Source: Streptosporangium saharense (GTDB taxonomy: Bacteria; Actinomycetota; Actinomycetes; Streptosporangiales; Streptosporangiaceae). From it: DNA of 64,000 bases. The stretch covers positions 248,001-312,000 of the forward strand of contig NZ_JACHJP010000001.1 of assembly GCF_014203715.1 (NCBI RefSeq), written 5' to 3'. The notes below the pieces were generated by a model. That model searched no databases, had not been told where the DNA came from, and was given only the letters and a program-made list of their open reading frames with translations. Each line of letters begins with the position of its first letter. Position 1 is the first letter of the stretch. Below, in pieces: positions 27,222 to 36,206 of this stretch. A program made the position numbers and the translations under genes.

Positions 27222-29123
27222 GTGCAATCTCCCGCTGAGATCGTTCCGCACTCCACAGGGGTGGTCGGGGTCTCCTGGCTGATGATCGCGCTGCCGCTGC
27301 TCGGTGCCGCGATCCTGTTGCTCGGCGGACGTCGTACCGACCGCTGGGGCCACCTGCTCGGCGTCGTCATGTCGCTGGCCTCGTTCGTGGTCGCCGTGCT
27401 GGCCTTCGTCCAGATGCTCGGCCTGGACCCGGGCAAGCGCCGGATGGCGGTGGAGCTGTACCAGTTCATCCCCGGCGTCGCGAACATCGGCCTCCTGATC
27501 GACCCGCTGTCGATCAGCTTCGCCCTGCTGATCACCGGTGTGGGCTCGCTGATCCACATCTACTCGATCGGCTACATGTCGCACGACCCCGACCGCCGCA
27601 GGTTCTTCGCCTACCTGAACCTGTTCGTCTCGGCCATGCTCCTGCTGGTGCTGTCGGACAACTACGTCGGCCTGTTCATCGGCTGGGAGGGCGTCGGCCT
27701 GGCGTCCTACCTGCTGATCGGCTTCTGGCAGTTCAAGCCCTCTGCGGCGGTCGCGGCGAAGAAGGCCTTCATCGTCAACCGGGTCGGTGACTTCGGCCTC
27801 CTGATCGGCATCTTCACGATCTGGACCACGTTCGGCTCGGTCGCCTTCAAGGAGGTCTTCGAGGCCGCCCCCGGCGCCCAGCAGAACACGCTCACCGCCA
27901 TCGGCCTGCTGCTGCTCCTGGGCGCGTGCGGCAAGTCCGCCCAGCTCCCGCTGCAGTCCTGGCTCCTGGACGCGATGGAGGGCCCGACCCCGGTCTCGGC
28001 CCTCATCCACGCCGCGACCATGGTCACCGCCGGTGTCTACCTCGTGGTCCGCTCCGGCGCGTTCTTCGAGGCGGCCCCGACCGCGCAGCTCGTCGTGACG
28101 ATCGTCGGCGTGGCCACGCTGCTCGCCGGTGCGATCATCGGTTGCGCGAAGGACGACATCAAGAAGGGCCTTGCCGGTTCGACGATGTCGCAGATCGGCT
28201 ACATGATGCTCGGCGCGGGTCTCGGCCCGGTCGGCTACGCCTTCGCCATCGCGCACCTGATCACCCACGGCTTCTTCAAGGCCAACATGTTCCTCGGCGC
28301 CGGTTCGGTCATGCACGGCATGAACGACGAGGTCAACATGCGCAAGTACGGCGGACTGTTCTCGGTGATGAAGGTGACTGCGATCACCTTCATCATCGGT
28401 TATCTGGCGATCATCGGCTTCCCGCTGCTGTCCGGTTACTTCACCAAGGACGGCATCATCGAGACGGCCATGGAGCACAACCAGATCCTGGGCTGGCTCG
28501 CCGTCGTCGGCGCGGGCATCACCGGCTTCTACATGTCGCGGATGGTCTTCATGACCTTCTTCGGCAAGCGACGCTGGGAGGACGGCGCCCACCCGCACGA
28601 GTCGCCCGCCGTCATGACGGTGCCGCTGATCATCCTGTCCATCGGGTCGATCTTCCTGGGTGGCTTCCTGATCCTGGGCAACCGGTTCATGCAGTTCCTG
28701 GCCCCGGCCGTCGGTCTGCCCGAGGAACTGCCGAGCTTCCACCCCTTCAGCGTTCCCGGTCTGGCCACGCTCGCGCTGGTCGCCGTCGGCGCCGCCTTCG
28801 CCTGGTTCAGGTACGGCGCCGCCGAGGTGCCCCGGGTCGCCCCGCGCGGCTCGTTCCTCACCACCTTCGCCCGCCGTGACCTGTACGGCGACGCCCTCAA
28901 CGAGGCGCTGTTCATGCGTCCCGGCCAGTGGCTGACCCGGCTGGCGGTGTTCTTCGACAACCGAGGCATCGACGGCCTGGTCAACGGGCTGGCCGCGGCG
29001 ATCGGCGGCACCTCCGGGCGGCTGCGCCGTGTGCAGACCGGCTACGTACGGTCATACGCGCTGTCCATCCTCTTCGGTGCCGCCGTGGTCGTTGGCGCGC
29101 TGCTCTACGTAGGGAACATGTGA
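27222..29123 (+). CDS. nuoL: NADH-quinone oxidoreductase subunit L
   Basis: 633 aa. Distal antiporter-like proton-pumping subunit. Features include [21 protein letters not shown], the key glutamate in [18 protein letters not shown], the central lysine region in [34 protein letters not shown], and the long C-terminal lateral helix region. GTG start ten bases after nuoK, with AAGAGG upstream. The stop overlaps the nuoM start (TGATG). Confidence 0.97.
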   Translation: MQSPAEIVPHSTGVVGVSWLMIALPLLGAAILLLGGRRTDRWGHLLGVVMSLASFVVAVLAFVQMLGLDPGKRRMAVELYQFIPGVANIGLLIDPLSISFALLITGVGSLIHIYSIGYMSHDPDRRRFFAYLNLFVSAMLLLVLSDNYVGLFIGWEGVGLASYLLIGFWQFKPSAAVAAKKAFIVNRVGDFGLLIGIFTIWTTFGSVAFKEVFEAAPGAQQNTLTAIGLLLLLGACGKSAQLPLQSWLLDAMEGPTPVSALIHAATMVTAGVYLVVRSGAFFEAAPTAQLVVTIVGVATLLAGAIIGCAKDDIKKGLAGSTMSQIGYMMLGAGLGPVGYAFAIAHLITHGFFKANMFLGAGSVMHGMNDEVNMRKYGGLFSVMKVTAITFIIGYLAIIGFPLLSGYFTKDGIIETAMEHNQILGWLAVVGAGITGFYMSRMVFMTFFGKRRWEDGAHPHESPAVMTVPLIILSIGSIFLGGFLILGNRFMQFLAPAVGLPEELPSFHPFSVPGLATLALVAVGAAFAWFRYGAAEVPRVAPRGSFLTTFARRDLYGDALNEALFMRPGQWLTRLAVFFDNRGIDGLVNGLAAAIGGTSGRLRRVQTGYVRSYALSILFGAAVVVGALLYVGNM

Positions 29124-30670
29124 TGCCCTGGCTCTCGACCCTGATGGCCGTGCCCGTTGTGGGCGCGGTGGGTGTCTCCCTTGTCAAGAGTGACAAGCTC
29201 GCCAAGCAACTGGCCCTGGTGGTCTCGCTGGTCGTGCTGGTCCTGACCGCCGTCATGGCGTTCAGGTTCGACCCGGCCCTGGGCGCCGCGAAGGAGACCC
29301 GCTTCCAGTTCGCCGAGGTCTACGACTGGATCCCGGCCTTCGGCGTGCACTACGGCGTCGGCGTGGACGGCATCGCCCTGGTGCTGATCGCGCTGTCGGT
29401 CATCCTGGTGCCGATCGTGATCCTGGCCTCCTGGCACGACGCGGACGGCACCGGGGCCGCGGCCCCGCCCAGGCGGTCCGTGAAGACCTACTTCGCGCTG
29501 CTGCTGGTGCTGGAAGCGATGATGATCGGCGTCTTCGCGGCGACCGACGTCTTCCTCTTCTACGTCTTCTTCGAAGCCATGCTGATCCCGATGTACTTCA
29601 TGATCGGGTCGTACGGCGGAGCGCAGCGGTCCTACGCGGCCGTCAAGTTCCTGCTCTACTCGCTCTTCGGTGGCCTGCTCATGCTGGTCGCGGTGATCGC
29701 GCTCTACGTGATCGCCGAGAAGGGCACCTTCATGTTCCCCGAGCTGGTCGGGGTCATCCAGGACCCGACCACGCAGAAGTGGCTCTTCCTCGGCTTCTTC
29801 ATCGCGTTCGCGGTCAAGGCGCCGCTGTGGCCCTTCCACACCTGGCTGCCCGACGCAGCCGCGCAGGCCCCGGCGGGCGCCGCCGTACTGCTGGTCGGTG
29901 TGCTGGACAAGGTCGGCACCTACGGGATGCTGCGCTTCTGCCTTGAGCTGTTCCCCGACGCGGCCAAGTTCTTCACGCCGCTGGTGATCACGCTCGCGGT
30001 GATCGGCATCATCTACGGCGCGATCGTGGCCATCGGCCAGACCGACATGAAGCGCCTGATCGCCTACACCTCGATCTCGCACTTCGGCTTCATCGCGCTC
30101 GGCGTCTTCGCGATGACCACGAACGCGGGTGCGGGCGCCACGCTCTACATGGTCAACCACGGCTTCTCGACCGGCGCGCTGTTCCTGATCACCGGGTTCC
30201 TGATCTACCGCAGAGGATCGAGCCAGATCGCCGACTACGGAGGCGTGCAGAAGGTCGCCCCCGTGCTGGCGGGCACCTTCCTGGTCGCCGGGCTCTCCGG
30301 TCTCTCGCTGCCGGGTCTGTCCACGTTCGTCAGCGAGTTCATGGTCCTGCTCGGCAGCTACGAGCGCTACGTGGTCCCGACGATCATCGCGACCACCGGG
30401 GTCATCCTGGCCGCGGTCTACATCCTGTGGATGTACCAGCGCACGATGAACGGTCCCACGGCGGAGAAGGTCAAGGGCCTGCCCGACCTCGACGCCAGGG
30501 AACGATGGGTGGTCGGCCCGCTGATCGTCCTGATCATCGCCCTCGGGTTCTTCCCCAAGCCGGCGCTCGACATGATCAACCCGGCGGTGGACCACACGCT
30601 GTCCAACGTGCACATCTCCAACGTCCACGTCACTCCGGCCGTCGCTGAGAAGAAGGGGGCCGGGCAGTGA
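29123..30670 (+). CDS. nuoM: NADH-quinone oxidoreductase subunit M
   Basis: 515 aa. Antiporter-like proton-pumping subunit. Diagnostic segments are FYVFFEAMLIPMYFMIG with the essential glutamate, FAVKAPLWPFHTWLPDAAAQAPA with the essential lysine, and GQTDMKRLIAYTSISHFGF. The frame is open upstream inside nuoL; the ATG at 29123 gives the family N-terminus. Confidence 0.97.
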   Translation: MPWLSTLMAVPVVGAVGVSLVKSDKLAKQLALVVSLVVLVLTAVMAFRFDPALGAAKETRFQFAEVYDWIPAFGVHYGVGVDGIALVLIALSVILVPIVILASWHDADGTGAAAPPRRSVKTYFALLLVLEAMMIGVFAATDVFLFYVFFEAMLIPMYFMIGSYGGAQRSYAAVKFLLYSLFGGLLMLVAVIALYVIAEKGTFMFPELVGVIQDPTTQKWLFLGFFIAFAVKAPLWPFHTWLPDAAAQAPAGAAVLLVGVLDKVGTYGMLRFCLELFPDAAKFFTPLVITLAVIGIIYGAIVAIGQTDMKRLIAYTSISHFGFIALGVFAMTTNAGAGATLYMVNHGFSTGALFLITGFLIYRRGSSQIADYGGVQKVAPVLAGTFLVAGLSGLSLPGLSTFVSEFMVLLGSYERYVVPTIIATTGVILAAVYILWMYQRTMNGPTAEKVKGLPDLDARERWVVGPLIVLIIALGFFPKPALDMINPAVDHTLSNVHISNVHVTPAVAEKKGAGQ

Positions 30671-32220
30671 ACGGCACCACCATCACCGCTCCGACGATCG
30701 AATACGCGCTGCTGGCCCCGATGCTGATCGTGTTCGGCGCCGCGCTCGTCGGTGTGCTGGTCGAGGCGTTCGCGCCCCGCTACCTGCGCAAGTCGATCCA
30801 GATGCCGCTCACGCTGCTCGCGCTGATCGGCGCGTTCGTCACGACCGTCCTGACGGCCCTCAACGGCCTGCCGGAGCGGGCGGCCGCCATGGGCGCGGTC
30901 GCTGTCGACGGCCCCTCGCTGTTCATCTGGGGCATCATCCTCATCCTGGCCTTCGTCAGCGCGCTGCTGATCAACGACGACGACCAGTTCGTCGCGCAGG
31001 CGGCAGCCGTACCCGGAAGCGTGGACGAGGAGGAGGCGGTCCGCAGCGGGTTCGCCCAGACCGAGGTCTACCCGCTGCTGCTGTTCGCGGTCGGCGGCAT
31101 GCTGCTCTTCCCCGCCTCCAACGACCTGCTGGCGATGTTCGTCGCCCTTGAGGTCATGTCCCTGCCGCTGTACCTCCTGTGCGGCCTGGCCCGCCGTCGC
31201 CGCCTGCTCTCGCAGGAGGCCTCGGTCAAGTACTTCCTGCTCGGTGCCTTCTCCTCGGCCTTCTTCCTGTACGGCACGGCCCTGGTGTACGGCTACGCCG
31301 GGTCGGTCGACCTGAGGGCCATCAGCGAGGCGCTCGGCAGCGTCTCCGGGCAGCAGACCCTGCTGCTCGTCGGCGTCGCGCTGCTCGGCGTCGGCCTGCT
31401 GTTCAAGATCGGCGCCGCGCCCTTCCAGGCGTGGAAGCCCGACGTCTACCAGGGCGCGCCGACCGCGGTCACCGCGCTGATGGCCTCGACCGTGCTGGTC
31501 GCCGCCTTCGGCGCGCTGCTGCGCGTCTTCTGGGTGGCGCTGGGCAACCTCGACTGGGACTGGCGCCCGGTCATGTGGGGTGTGGCGATCCTGACGATGA
31601 TCGTCGGTGCGATCCTGGCGATCACCCAGACCGACATCAAGCGCATGCTCGCCTACTCGTCCATCGCGCACGCGGGCTTCCTGCTCACCGGCGTGATCGC
31701 CACCGGCTCCGCGGCGCAGAACTCCCAGTCGCTGTCGGCGGTGCTGTTCTACATGGCGGCCTACGGCTTCACCACGGTCGGCGCCTTCGCGGTCGTCACC
31801 ATGGTCCGCGACGCGGGCGGCGAGGCCGGGCACCTGTCCCGGTGGGCGGGTCTCGGCAAGCGGTCCCCGGTGCTCGCGGGCATCTTCGCCTTCTTCCTGC
31901 TGGCCTTCGCGGGCATCCCGCTGACGAGCGGTTTCTTCGGGAAGTACGCCGTGTTTACCGCGGCGGTCGGCGGCGGGGCGCTGCCGCTGGTCATCGTGGG
32001 TGTGGTCAGCTCGGCGATCGCGGCGTTCTTCTACGTCCGCGTGATCGTGCTGATGTTCTTCAACGAGCCCGCGGCCGACGGCCCGAGCATCGCGGCGCCC
32101 AGCGTCGGCACCTCGGCTGTGGTCGCCCTGGCGGCAGCGGCTACCGTAGTGCTGGGGGTTTTCCCGCAGCCGGTGCTCACTCTGGCGGACCAGGCTGCGT
32201 CCGCGTTGTTCATTCGTTAG
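30667..32220 (+). CDS. nuoN: NADH-quinone oxidoreductase subunit N
   Basis: 517 aa. Third antiporter-like subunit. FVALEVMSLPLYLLCGL, KIGAAPFQAWKPDVYQGAPTAV and TQTDIKRMLAYSSIAHAGF are characteristic. GTG start overlaps nuoM. It is the last complex I gene and lies 15 bases before the prenyl synthase start. Confidence 0.97.
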   Translation: MNGTTITAPTIEYALLAPMLIVFGAALVGVLVEAFAPRYLRKSIQMPLTLLALIGAFVTTVLTALNGLPERAAAMGAVAVDGPSLFIWGIILILAFVSALLINDDDQFVAQAAAVPGSVDEEEAVRSGFAQTEVYPLLLFAVGGMLLFPASNDLLAMFVALEVMSLPLYLLCGLARRRRLLSQEASVKYFLLGAFSSAFFLYGTALVYGYAGSVDLRAISEALGSVSGQQTLLLVGVALLGVGLLFKIGAAPFQAWKPDVYQGAPTAVTALMASTVLVAAFGALLRVFWVALGNLDWDWRPVMWGVAILTMIVGAILAITQTDIKRMLAYSSIAHAGFLLTGVIATGSAAQNSQSLSAVLFYMAAYGFTTVGAFAVVTMVRDAGGEAGHLSRWAGLGKRSPVLAGIFAFFLLAFAGIPLTSGFFGKYAVFTAAVGGGALPLVIVGVVSSAIAAFFYVRVIVLMFFNEPAADGPSIAAPSVGTSAVVALAAAATVVLGVFPQPVLTLADQAASALFIR

Positions 32221-32235
32221 AGGGAGTAGTGCTTC

Positions 32236-33231
32236 ATGGCTGCGCCACCCGTTGTTGATCTCCCGTTCGTCGACGAGCGGCTGGCGCAGGACCTCGCCGA
32301 AGGACTGGCGGAGGTCGAGAAGCTGCTTCGCTCCTCGGTCGAGAGCCGGGACTCCTTCGTCACGGAGGCGTCCCGGCACCTGATCGAGGCGGGTGGCAAG
32401 CGGTTCAGGGCGATGCTCGTGCTGCTGGCCGCCCAGTTCGGGGCGCCCGGTGCCGCGGGGGTGGTTCCCGGCGCCGTGGTGATCGAGCTGACCCACCTGG
32501 CCACGCTGTACCACGACGACGTGATGGACGAGGCCCCGGTGCGCAGGGGGTCGCCGTCGGCCAACGCCCGCTGGGACAACACCGTGGCCATCCTGACCGG
32601 CGACTACCTGTTCGCCCAGGCCTCGGAGATCCTCGCCGATCTCGGCCCCGACGTCATCCGCATCCAGGCGCAGACGTTCTCCCGCCTGGTGCGCGGGCAG
32701 ATCCGCGAGACCATCGGTCCCCGCGACGACGAGGACCCGATCGCCCACTACATCGAGGTGCTGGCCGACAAGACCGGCTCCCTGATCGCGACCTCTGGGC
32801 GGTTCGGCGCCATGCTGAGCGGTGCCTCTCCGGAGATCGTCGATCGGCTGACCAGGGCCTGCGAGGCGATCGGGGTCGGCTGGCAGCTCGGTGACGACCT
32901 GCTGGACGTGGCCTCGGAGTCGGTCGAGTCGGGCAAGACGCCGGGAACCGACCTGCGCGAGGGCATCCGCACGCTGCCCGTGCTGTACGTCCTGGCCTCG
33001 GGGGCGCCGGAGGACGCCCGGCTGCGCGAGCTGCTGGCCGGGCCGGTGGCCGAGGAGGACGTCGAGGAGACGCTGCGCCTGCTGCGCGCGCACCCGGCGA
33101 TGGACCGGGCCCGTGCGGAACTGGTCTCCTGGGTCGACCGGGCCCGCAAGGACCTTTCCGGTCTTCCCGACATACCCGCCAGGGCGGCCTATCTTGCCCT
33201 GTGCGACTACGTCATCGAGCGCTCGGGCTGA
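32236..33231 (+). CDS. Polyprenyl diphosphate synthase (menaquinone side chain)
   Basis: A trans-isoprenyl diphosphate synthase, 331 aa, extending allylic diphosphates with IPP. The first aspartate-rich motif is LYHDDVMDEAPVRRG, the second GWQLGDDLLDVAS, and GGKRFRAML holds the IPP-binding arginine. Small residues just before the first DDxxD (THLATLYHDD) fit a long-chain enzyme. It follows nuoN by 15 bases with GAGGGAG upstream, so it is probably cotranscribed with complex I. The usual interpretation is nona- or heptaprenyl synthesis for menaquinone; chain length cannot be set from sequence alone. The 231-bp gap downstream holds T-rich runs (33294-33320) and no gene. Confidence 0.93.
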   Translation: MAAPPVVDLPFVDERLAQDLAEGLAEVEKLLRSSVESRDSFVTEASRHLIEAGGKRFRAMLVLLAAQFGAPGAAGVVPGAVVIELTHLATLYHDDVMDEAPVRRGSPSANARWDNTVAILTGDYLFAQASEILADLGPDVIRIQAQTFSRLVRGQIRETIGPRDDEDPIAHYIEVLADKTGSLIATSGRFGAMLSGASPEIVDRLTRACEAIGVGWQLGDDLLDVASESVESGKTPGTDLREGIRTLPVLYVLASGAPEDARLRELLAGPVAEEDVEETLRLLRAHPAMDRARAELVSWVDRARKDLSGLPDIPARAAYLALCDYVIERSG

Positions 33232-33462
33232 TCCTCTTCCCGGGAGCCTCGGGGCTTCTGCGGCCTTTCCAGGGGCCTTTCTGGGGTATGGCGATTTTTC
33301 AGGATTTTTCGTCTTTTCGGGCTGAGTGGGGTCGGCGTCTGTTCTGTACGGCGTCGGCGTGAGCCGTAAGCCCCGATGGGGTGGATGATCCTCCATTGTG
33401 GGCGCCGAGCGGTGGGTTTTCCTCCATCGCCTTGCCGTACGCCCCGGTGCTTTGATCGAGGC

Positions 33463-34131
33463 ATGTCAGCCAGTCCAACTCTTCAGCCTTCTCAGCGAAC
33501 CGTCGTCCCCGCCCGCGAGGGCCGCGCCGTACACGTGGCGGCCGGGCAGGGGATCCGGGTGGTGGACCTGGAAGGCGGCCAGGTGGGAGACGTGTTCGCC
33601 TTCGCCGTGGACGACCTGTCCGAGCACCACAGCGCCTCGCACACCCGGACCCAGATCGACCGCCTGTTCCCCAGGGTGGGCGAGCAGTTCTTCACCAACC
33701 GGCGCAGGCCCATCCTGACCCTGGTCGAGGACACCTCCGTCGGACGGCACGACATGCTCATCGCCGCGTGCGACCCGGAGCGTTACGCCACACTCGGCGT
33801 CACCGGCTGGCACGCCTCGTGCGCCGACAACCTCCGCACGGCGCTGGCCCCCTTCGCCGGGGCCCCGACGTTCGTGCCCCAGCCGATCAACGTCTTCATG
33901 CGCGTCCCCGTCGACGAGCACGACGACCTGAGCTGGCTGCCCGCAGCCTCCCGCGCGGGCGACAGCATCACCTTCCGCGCGGAGCTGGACTGCCTCGTGG
34001 TCGTCTCCTCCTGTCCACAGGACGTCTCCGTGGTCAACGGCGGGGTGCCCACCTCGCTGGCGATCGAAGTCCTGGACCCCCAGGAAACAGCCGTCCTCGT
34101 CCCGTCGTCAGGAAAGCAGGCCCACTCATGA
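33463..34131 (+). CDS. DUF1989 (urea carboxylase-associated) family protein
   Basis: 222 aa. DUF1989 proteins accompany urea/guanidine carboxylases and include subunits of carboxyguanidine deiminase, so they act on C-N compounds. Family features visible are VVPAREGRAVHVAAGQGIRVVDLEGGQVGDVFAF, TGWHASCADNLRTAL and NVFMRVPV, with candidate metal/catalytic cysteines in the last part (SSCPQDVSVVNGG). ATG at 33463 is chosen; the open frame begins earlier without homology. The stop overlaps the start of the flavin oxidoreductase (ATGA), so they form an operon. No urea carboxylase gene is nearby, which is unusual. Confidence 0.85.
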   Translation: MSASPTLQPSQRTVVPAREGRAVHVAAGQGIRVVDLEGGQVGDVFAFAVDDLSEHHSASHTRTQIDRLFPRVGEQFFTNRRRPILTLVEDTSVGRHDMLIAACDPERYATLGVTGWHASCADNLRTALAPFAGAPTFVPQPINVFMRVPVDEHDDLSWLPAASRAGDSITFRAELDCLVVVSSCPQDVSVVNGGVPTSLAIEVLDPQETAVLVPSSGKQAHS

Positions 34132-35231
34132 ACCATCCGGCACTCACCTCCGTCGAACTGGGGGGCCTGCGGCTTCCCAACCGCCTGGCCGTGGCACCCA
34201 TGACCAGGGTCTCGGCCACACCAGAAGGCGTCCCGACGTCCGAGATGGCCGACTACTACGCCGGGTTCGCCCGTGGCGGGTTCGGCCTGGTCATCACCGA
34301 GGGCACCTACACCGACACCGTCTTCAGCCAGGGCTACTTCAACCAGCCGGGCCTCGCCCTCCCCGAGCACGTGGCCGGGTGGCGGCCCGTCACCGCCGCG
34401 GTGCACGCCGAGGGCGCCACGATGATCGCCCAGCTCATGCACGCGGGGGCGCTCTCCCAGGGCAGCCACTACCGCTCGAACACGGCCGGCCCCTCCGCAC
34501 TGCGCCCTGGTGGAGTCCAGATGCCCGAGTACGGCGGAGGCGGCACCTGGCCCGTCCCCAAGGAGATGACCGAGGAGGACATCGCCGAGGCCGTCCAGGG
34601 CTTCGTCACCTCGGCGAAGAACGCGCGGGCCGCCGGATTCGACGGGGTGGAGATCCACGGCGCCAACGGCTACCTGCTGGACCAGTTCCTCACCGACTAC
34701 ACCAACCAGCGCGCCGACGGGTACGGGGGTCCCATCGACAACCGGGTCCGCCTGGCCGCCGAGGTGGTCGCCGCGGTGCGGGCCGAGGTCGGACCGGAGT
34801 TCGGCGTCGGAATCCGCCTGTCGCAGACCAAGGTCAACGACTTCACCTACCGCTGGCCCGGTGGCGCGAAGGACGCCGAGATCATCTTCACCCGGCTGGC
34901 CGAGGCGGGAGCCACCTACCTGCACGTGGCCAGCGAGGGACGCGACTGGATCGAGACCGCGCGCCTCGACGGCGGACGGACCCTCACCGCGCTGGCCCGC
35001 GAGGTCACCGGCCTGCCGGTGATCGCCAACGGCAACATGCACAACCTCGACCAGGCCGCCCGCGTCATCGCCGAGGGACACGCCGACCTGCTCTCGATCG
35101 GCCGTGGCGCGCTGGCCAACCCCGACCTGCCCAGGCGTCTGGCCGCGGGTGCCGAGCTGGACGCCTTCGATCCGGCGATACTTCACCCCATGGCCAACCT
35201 CGCCAACGCCCGGCAGTGGGCTCGGGGTTAG
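34128..35231 (+). CDS. Old Yellow Enzyme family NADH:flavin oxidoreductase
   Basis: 367 aa, FMN-dependent TIM barrel. Signatures are LPNRLAVAPMTRVSA at the start, IAQLMHAGALS, the substrate-binding HGANGYLLDQFLTDYTNQRADGYGG, and the phosphate-binding end LLSIGRGALANPDLP. The family reduces activated C=C bonds or demethylates amines; the partner genes suggest a nitrogenous heterocycle or unsaturated amide as substrate. It overlaps the DUF1989 gene and is followed after 23 bp by a deacetylase gene. Confidence 0.92.
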   Translation: MNHPALTSVELGGLRLPNRLAVAPMTRVSATPEGVPTSEMADYYAGFARGGFGLVITEGTYTDTVFSQGYFNQPGLALPEHVAGWRPVTAAVHAEGATMIAQLMHAGALSQGSHYRSNTAGPSALRPGGVQMPEYGGGGTWPVPKEMTEEDIAEAVQGFVTSAKNARAAGFDGVEIHGANGYLLDQFLTDYTNQRADGYGGPIDNRVRLAAEVVAAVRAEVGPEFGVGIRLSQTKVNDFTYRWPGGAKDAEIIFTRLAEAGATYLHVASEGRDWIETARLDGGRTLTALAREVTGLPVIANGNMHNLDQAARVIAEGHADLLSIGRGALANPDLPRRLAAGAELDAFDPAILHPMANLANARQWARG

Positions 35232-35254
35232 TCGGCCAGGAGAGGAGACCGCCC

Positions 35255-36124
35255 GTGACCGGGACCTGGCGCGGCCGAGCCGCCGCCGTCGCGACGCTGA
35301 CGTTCGACGTCGACGCCGAGACGCCCGTCCTCGCCCATGGCAGACGCTACGCGCGGCACGCCATGACGATGTCCCACCAGGCCTACGGCCCCGAGGTCGG
35401 TGTGCCGAGGCTGCTGGACATGCTGGACGAACTCGGGGTGCCCGCGACGTTCTTCGTGCCCGGCTGGGTCGCCGAGCAGCGGCCGGGCCTGGCGGCGCGC
35501 ATCGCGGAACGCGGTCACGAGGTGGCCCACCACTCCTACAGCCACCGCGCGCCGACCTCGATGGGCGAGGGGGAGGAGCGGGCCGACTTCGAACGCGGCC
35601 TGGAGGTCTTCGCCCGGCAGGGGGTGGAGATCTCCGGGCACCGGGCGGCGATGTGGGAGGCGACCTGGCTCACCTCCGAACTCGTCGCCGAACACGGCCT
35701 GCTGTACGACTCCTCCCTCATGGCCGACGACCGGCCCTACCGGATCTCCACCGGGGCCGGGGAGATCGTCGAGCTTCCCGTGCACTGGTCACTCGACGAC
35801 TGGGAGCAGTACGCCTTCCTGCCCCAGCCGCACGTCGGCTCGGTGATCGAGGAGCCGGAGAAGGCCGAGCGCATGTGGCGTGCCGAACTCGACGCGATGC
35901 GCCACTACGGCTGCCTGTTCAACCTCACCAGCCACCCGTTCCTGACGGGACGCCCGGCCCGCTCCCTGGCCCTGCGGCGCCTGGTGGAGTACGCCCTGAA
36001 CTGCGGCGACGTCGAGTTCCTCCGCTGTCGCGACGTCGCGACCAGGGCGGCGGGGGATGCCACGCTCGTCCCCCGTGAGCTGGAACCGCCCTCCGTCGAT
36101 CCTGGGACCTACCCCCGGGAGTGA
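35255..36124 (+). CDS. Polysaccharide deacetylase family protein (CE4, PuuE/HpPgdA-like)
   Basis: 289 aa, a metal-dependent hydrolase with the NodB fold. The first motif is TFDVDAETP (D18, D20), the metal histidines are in RGHEVAHHSYSHRAP, and the C-terminal FNLTSHPFLTGRP holds the late catalytic histidine. The arrangement, with MTMSHQAYGPEVGVPRLLDML before the barrel, is that of the subgroup containing allantoinase PuuE and the cyclic imidase-like HpPgdA, so a cyclic amide is a better guess than chitin. No signal peptide. GTG at 35255 has GGAGAGGAG upstream; the frame is open earlier within the neighbour. Confidence 0.87.
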   Translation: MTGTWRGRAAAVATLTFDVDAETPVLAHGRRYARHAMTMSHQAYGPEVGVPRLLDMLDELGVPATFFVPGWVAEQRPGLAARIAERGHEVAHHSYSHRAPTSMGEGEERADFERGLEVFARQGVEISGHRAAMWEATWLTSELVAEHGLLYDSSLMADDRPYRISTGAGEIVELPVHWSLDDWEQYAFLPQPHVGSVIEEPEKAERMWRAELDAMRHYGCLFNLTSHPFLTGRPARSLALRRLVEYALNCGDVEFLRCRDVATRAAGDATLVPRELEPPSVDPGTYPRE

Positions 36125-36161
36125 CACGCCTGCCCTGCCGGATCATGGCTCCCGGTTGGCT

Positions 36162-36190
36162 TTGCCGTACGGCAAGGCGAGCGGCCTCGC
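36162..36190. terminator. Tandem palindromes between convergent deacetylase and pucR genes
   Basis: The perfect 14-base palindrome TTGCCGTACGGCAA (36162-36175) is followed at once by GGCGAG-CGGC-CTCGCC (36175-36190). Both lie in the 82-bp convergent gap and can form adjacent hairpins. Confidence 0.5.
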
Positions 36191-36206
36191 CGTACAGGAA
36201 GACAGG

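Noticed and set aside
30418-33396. A 992-codon open frame on the minus strand
   Set aside because: It lies antisense to nuoM, nuoN and the prenyl synthase, is extremely rich in Arg/Gly/Asp/His, and has no domain. It is a by-product of high third-position GC in the real genes.
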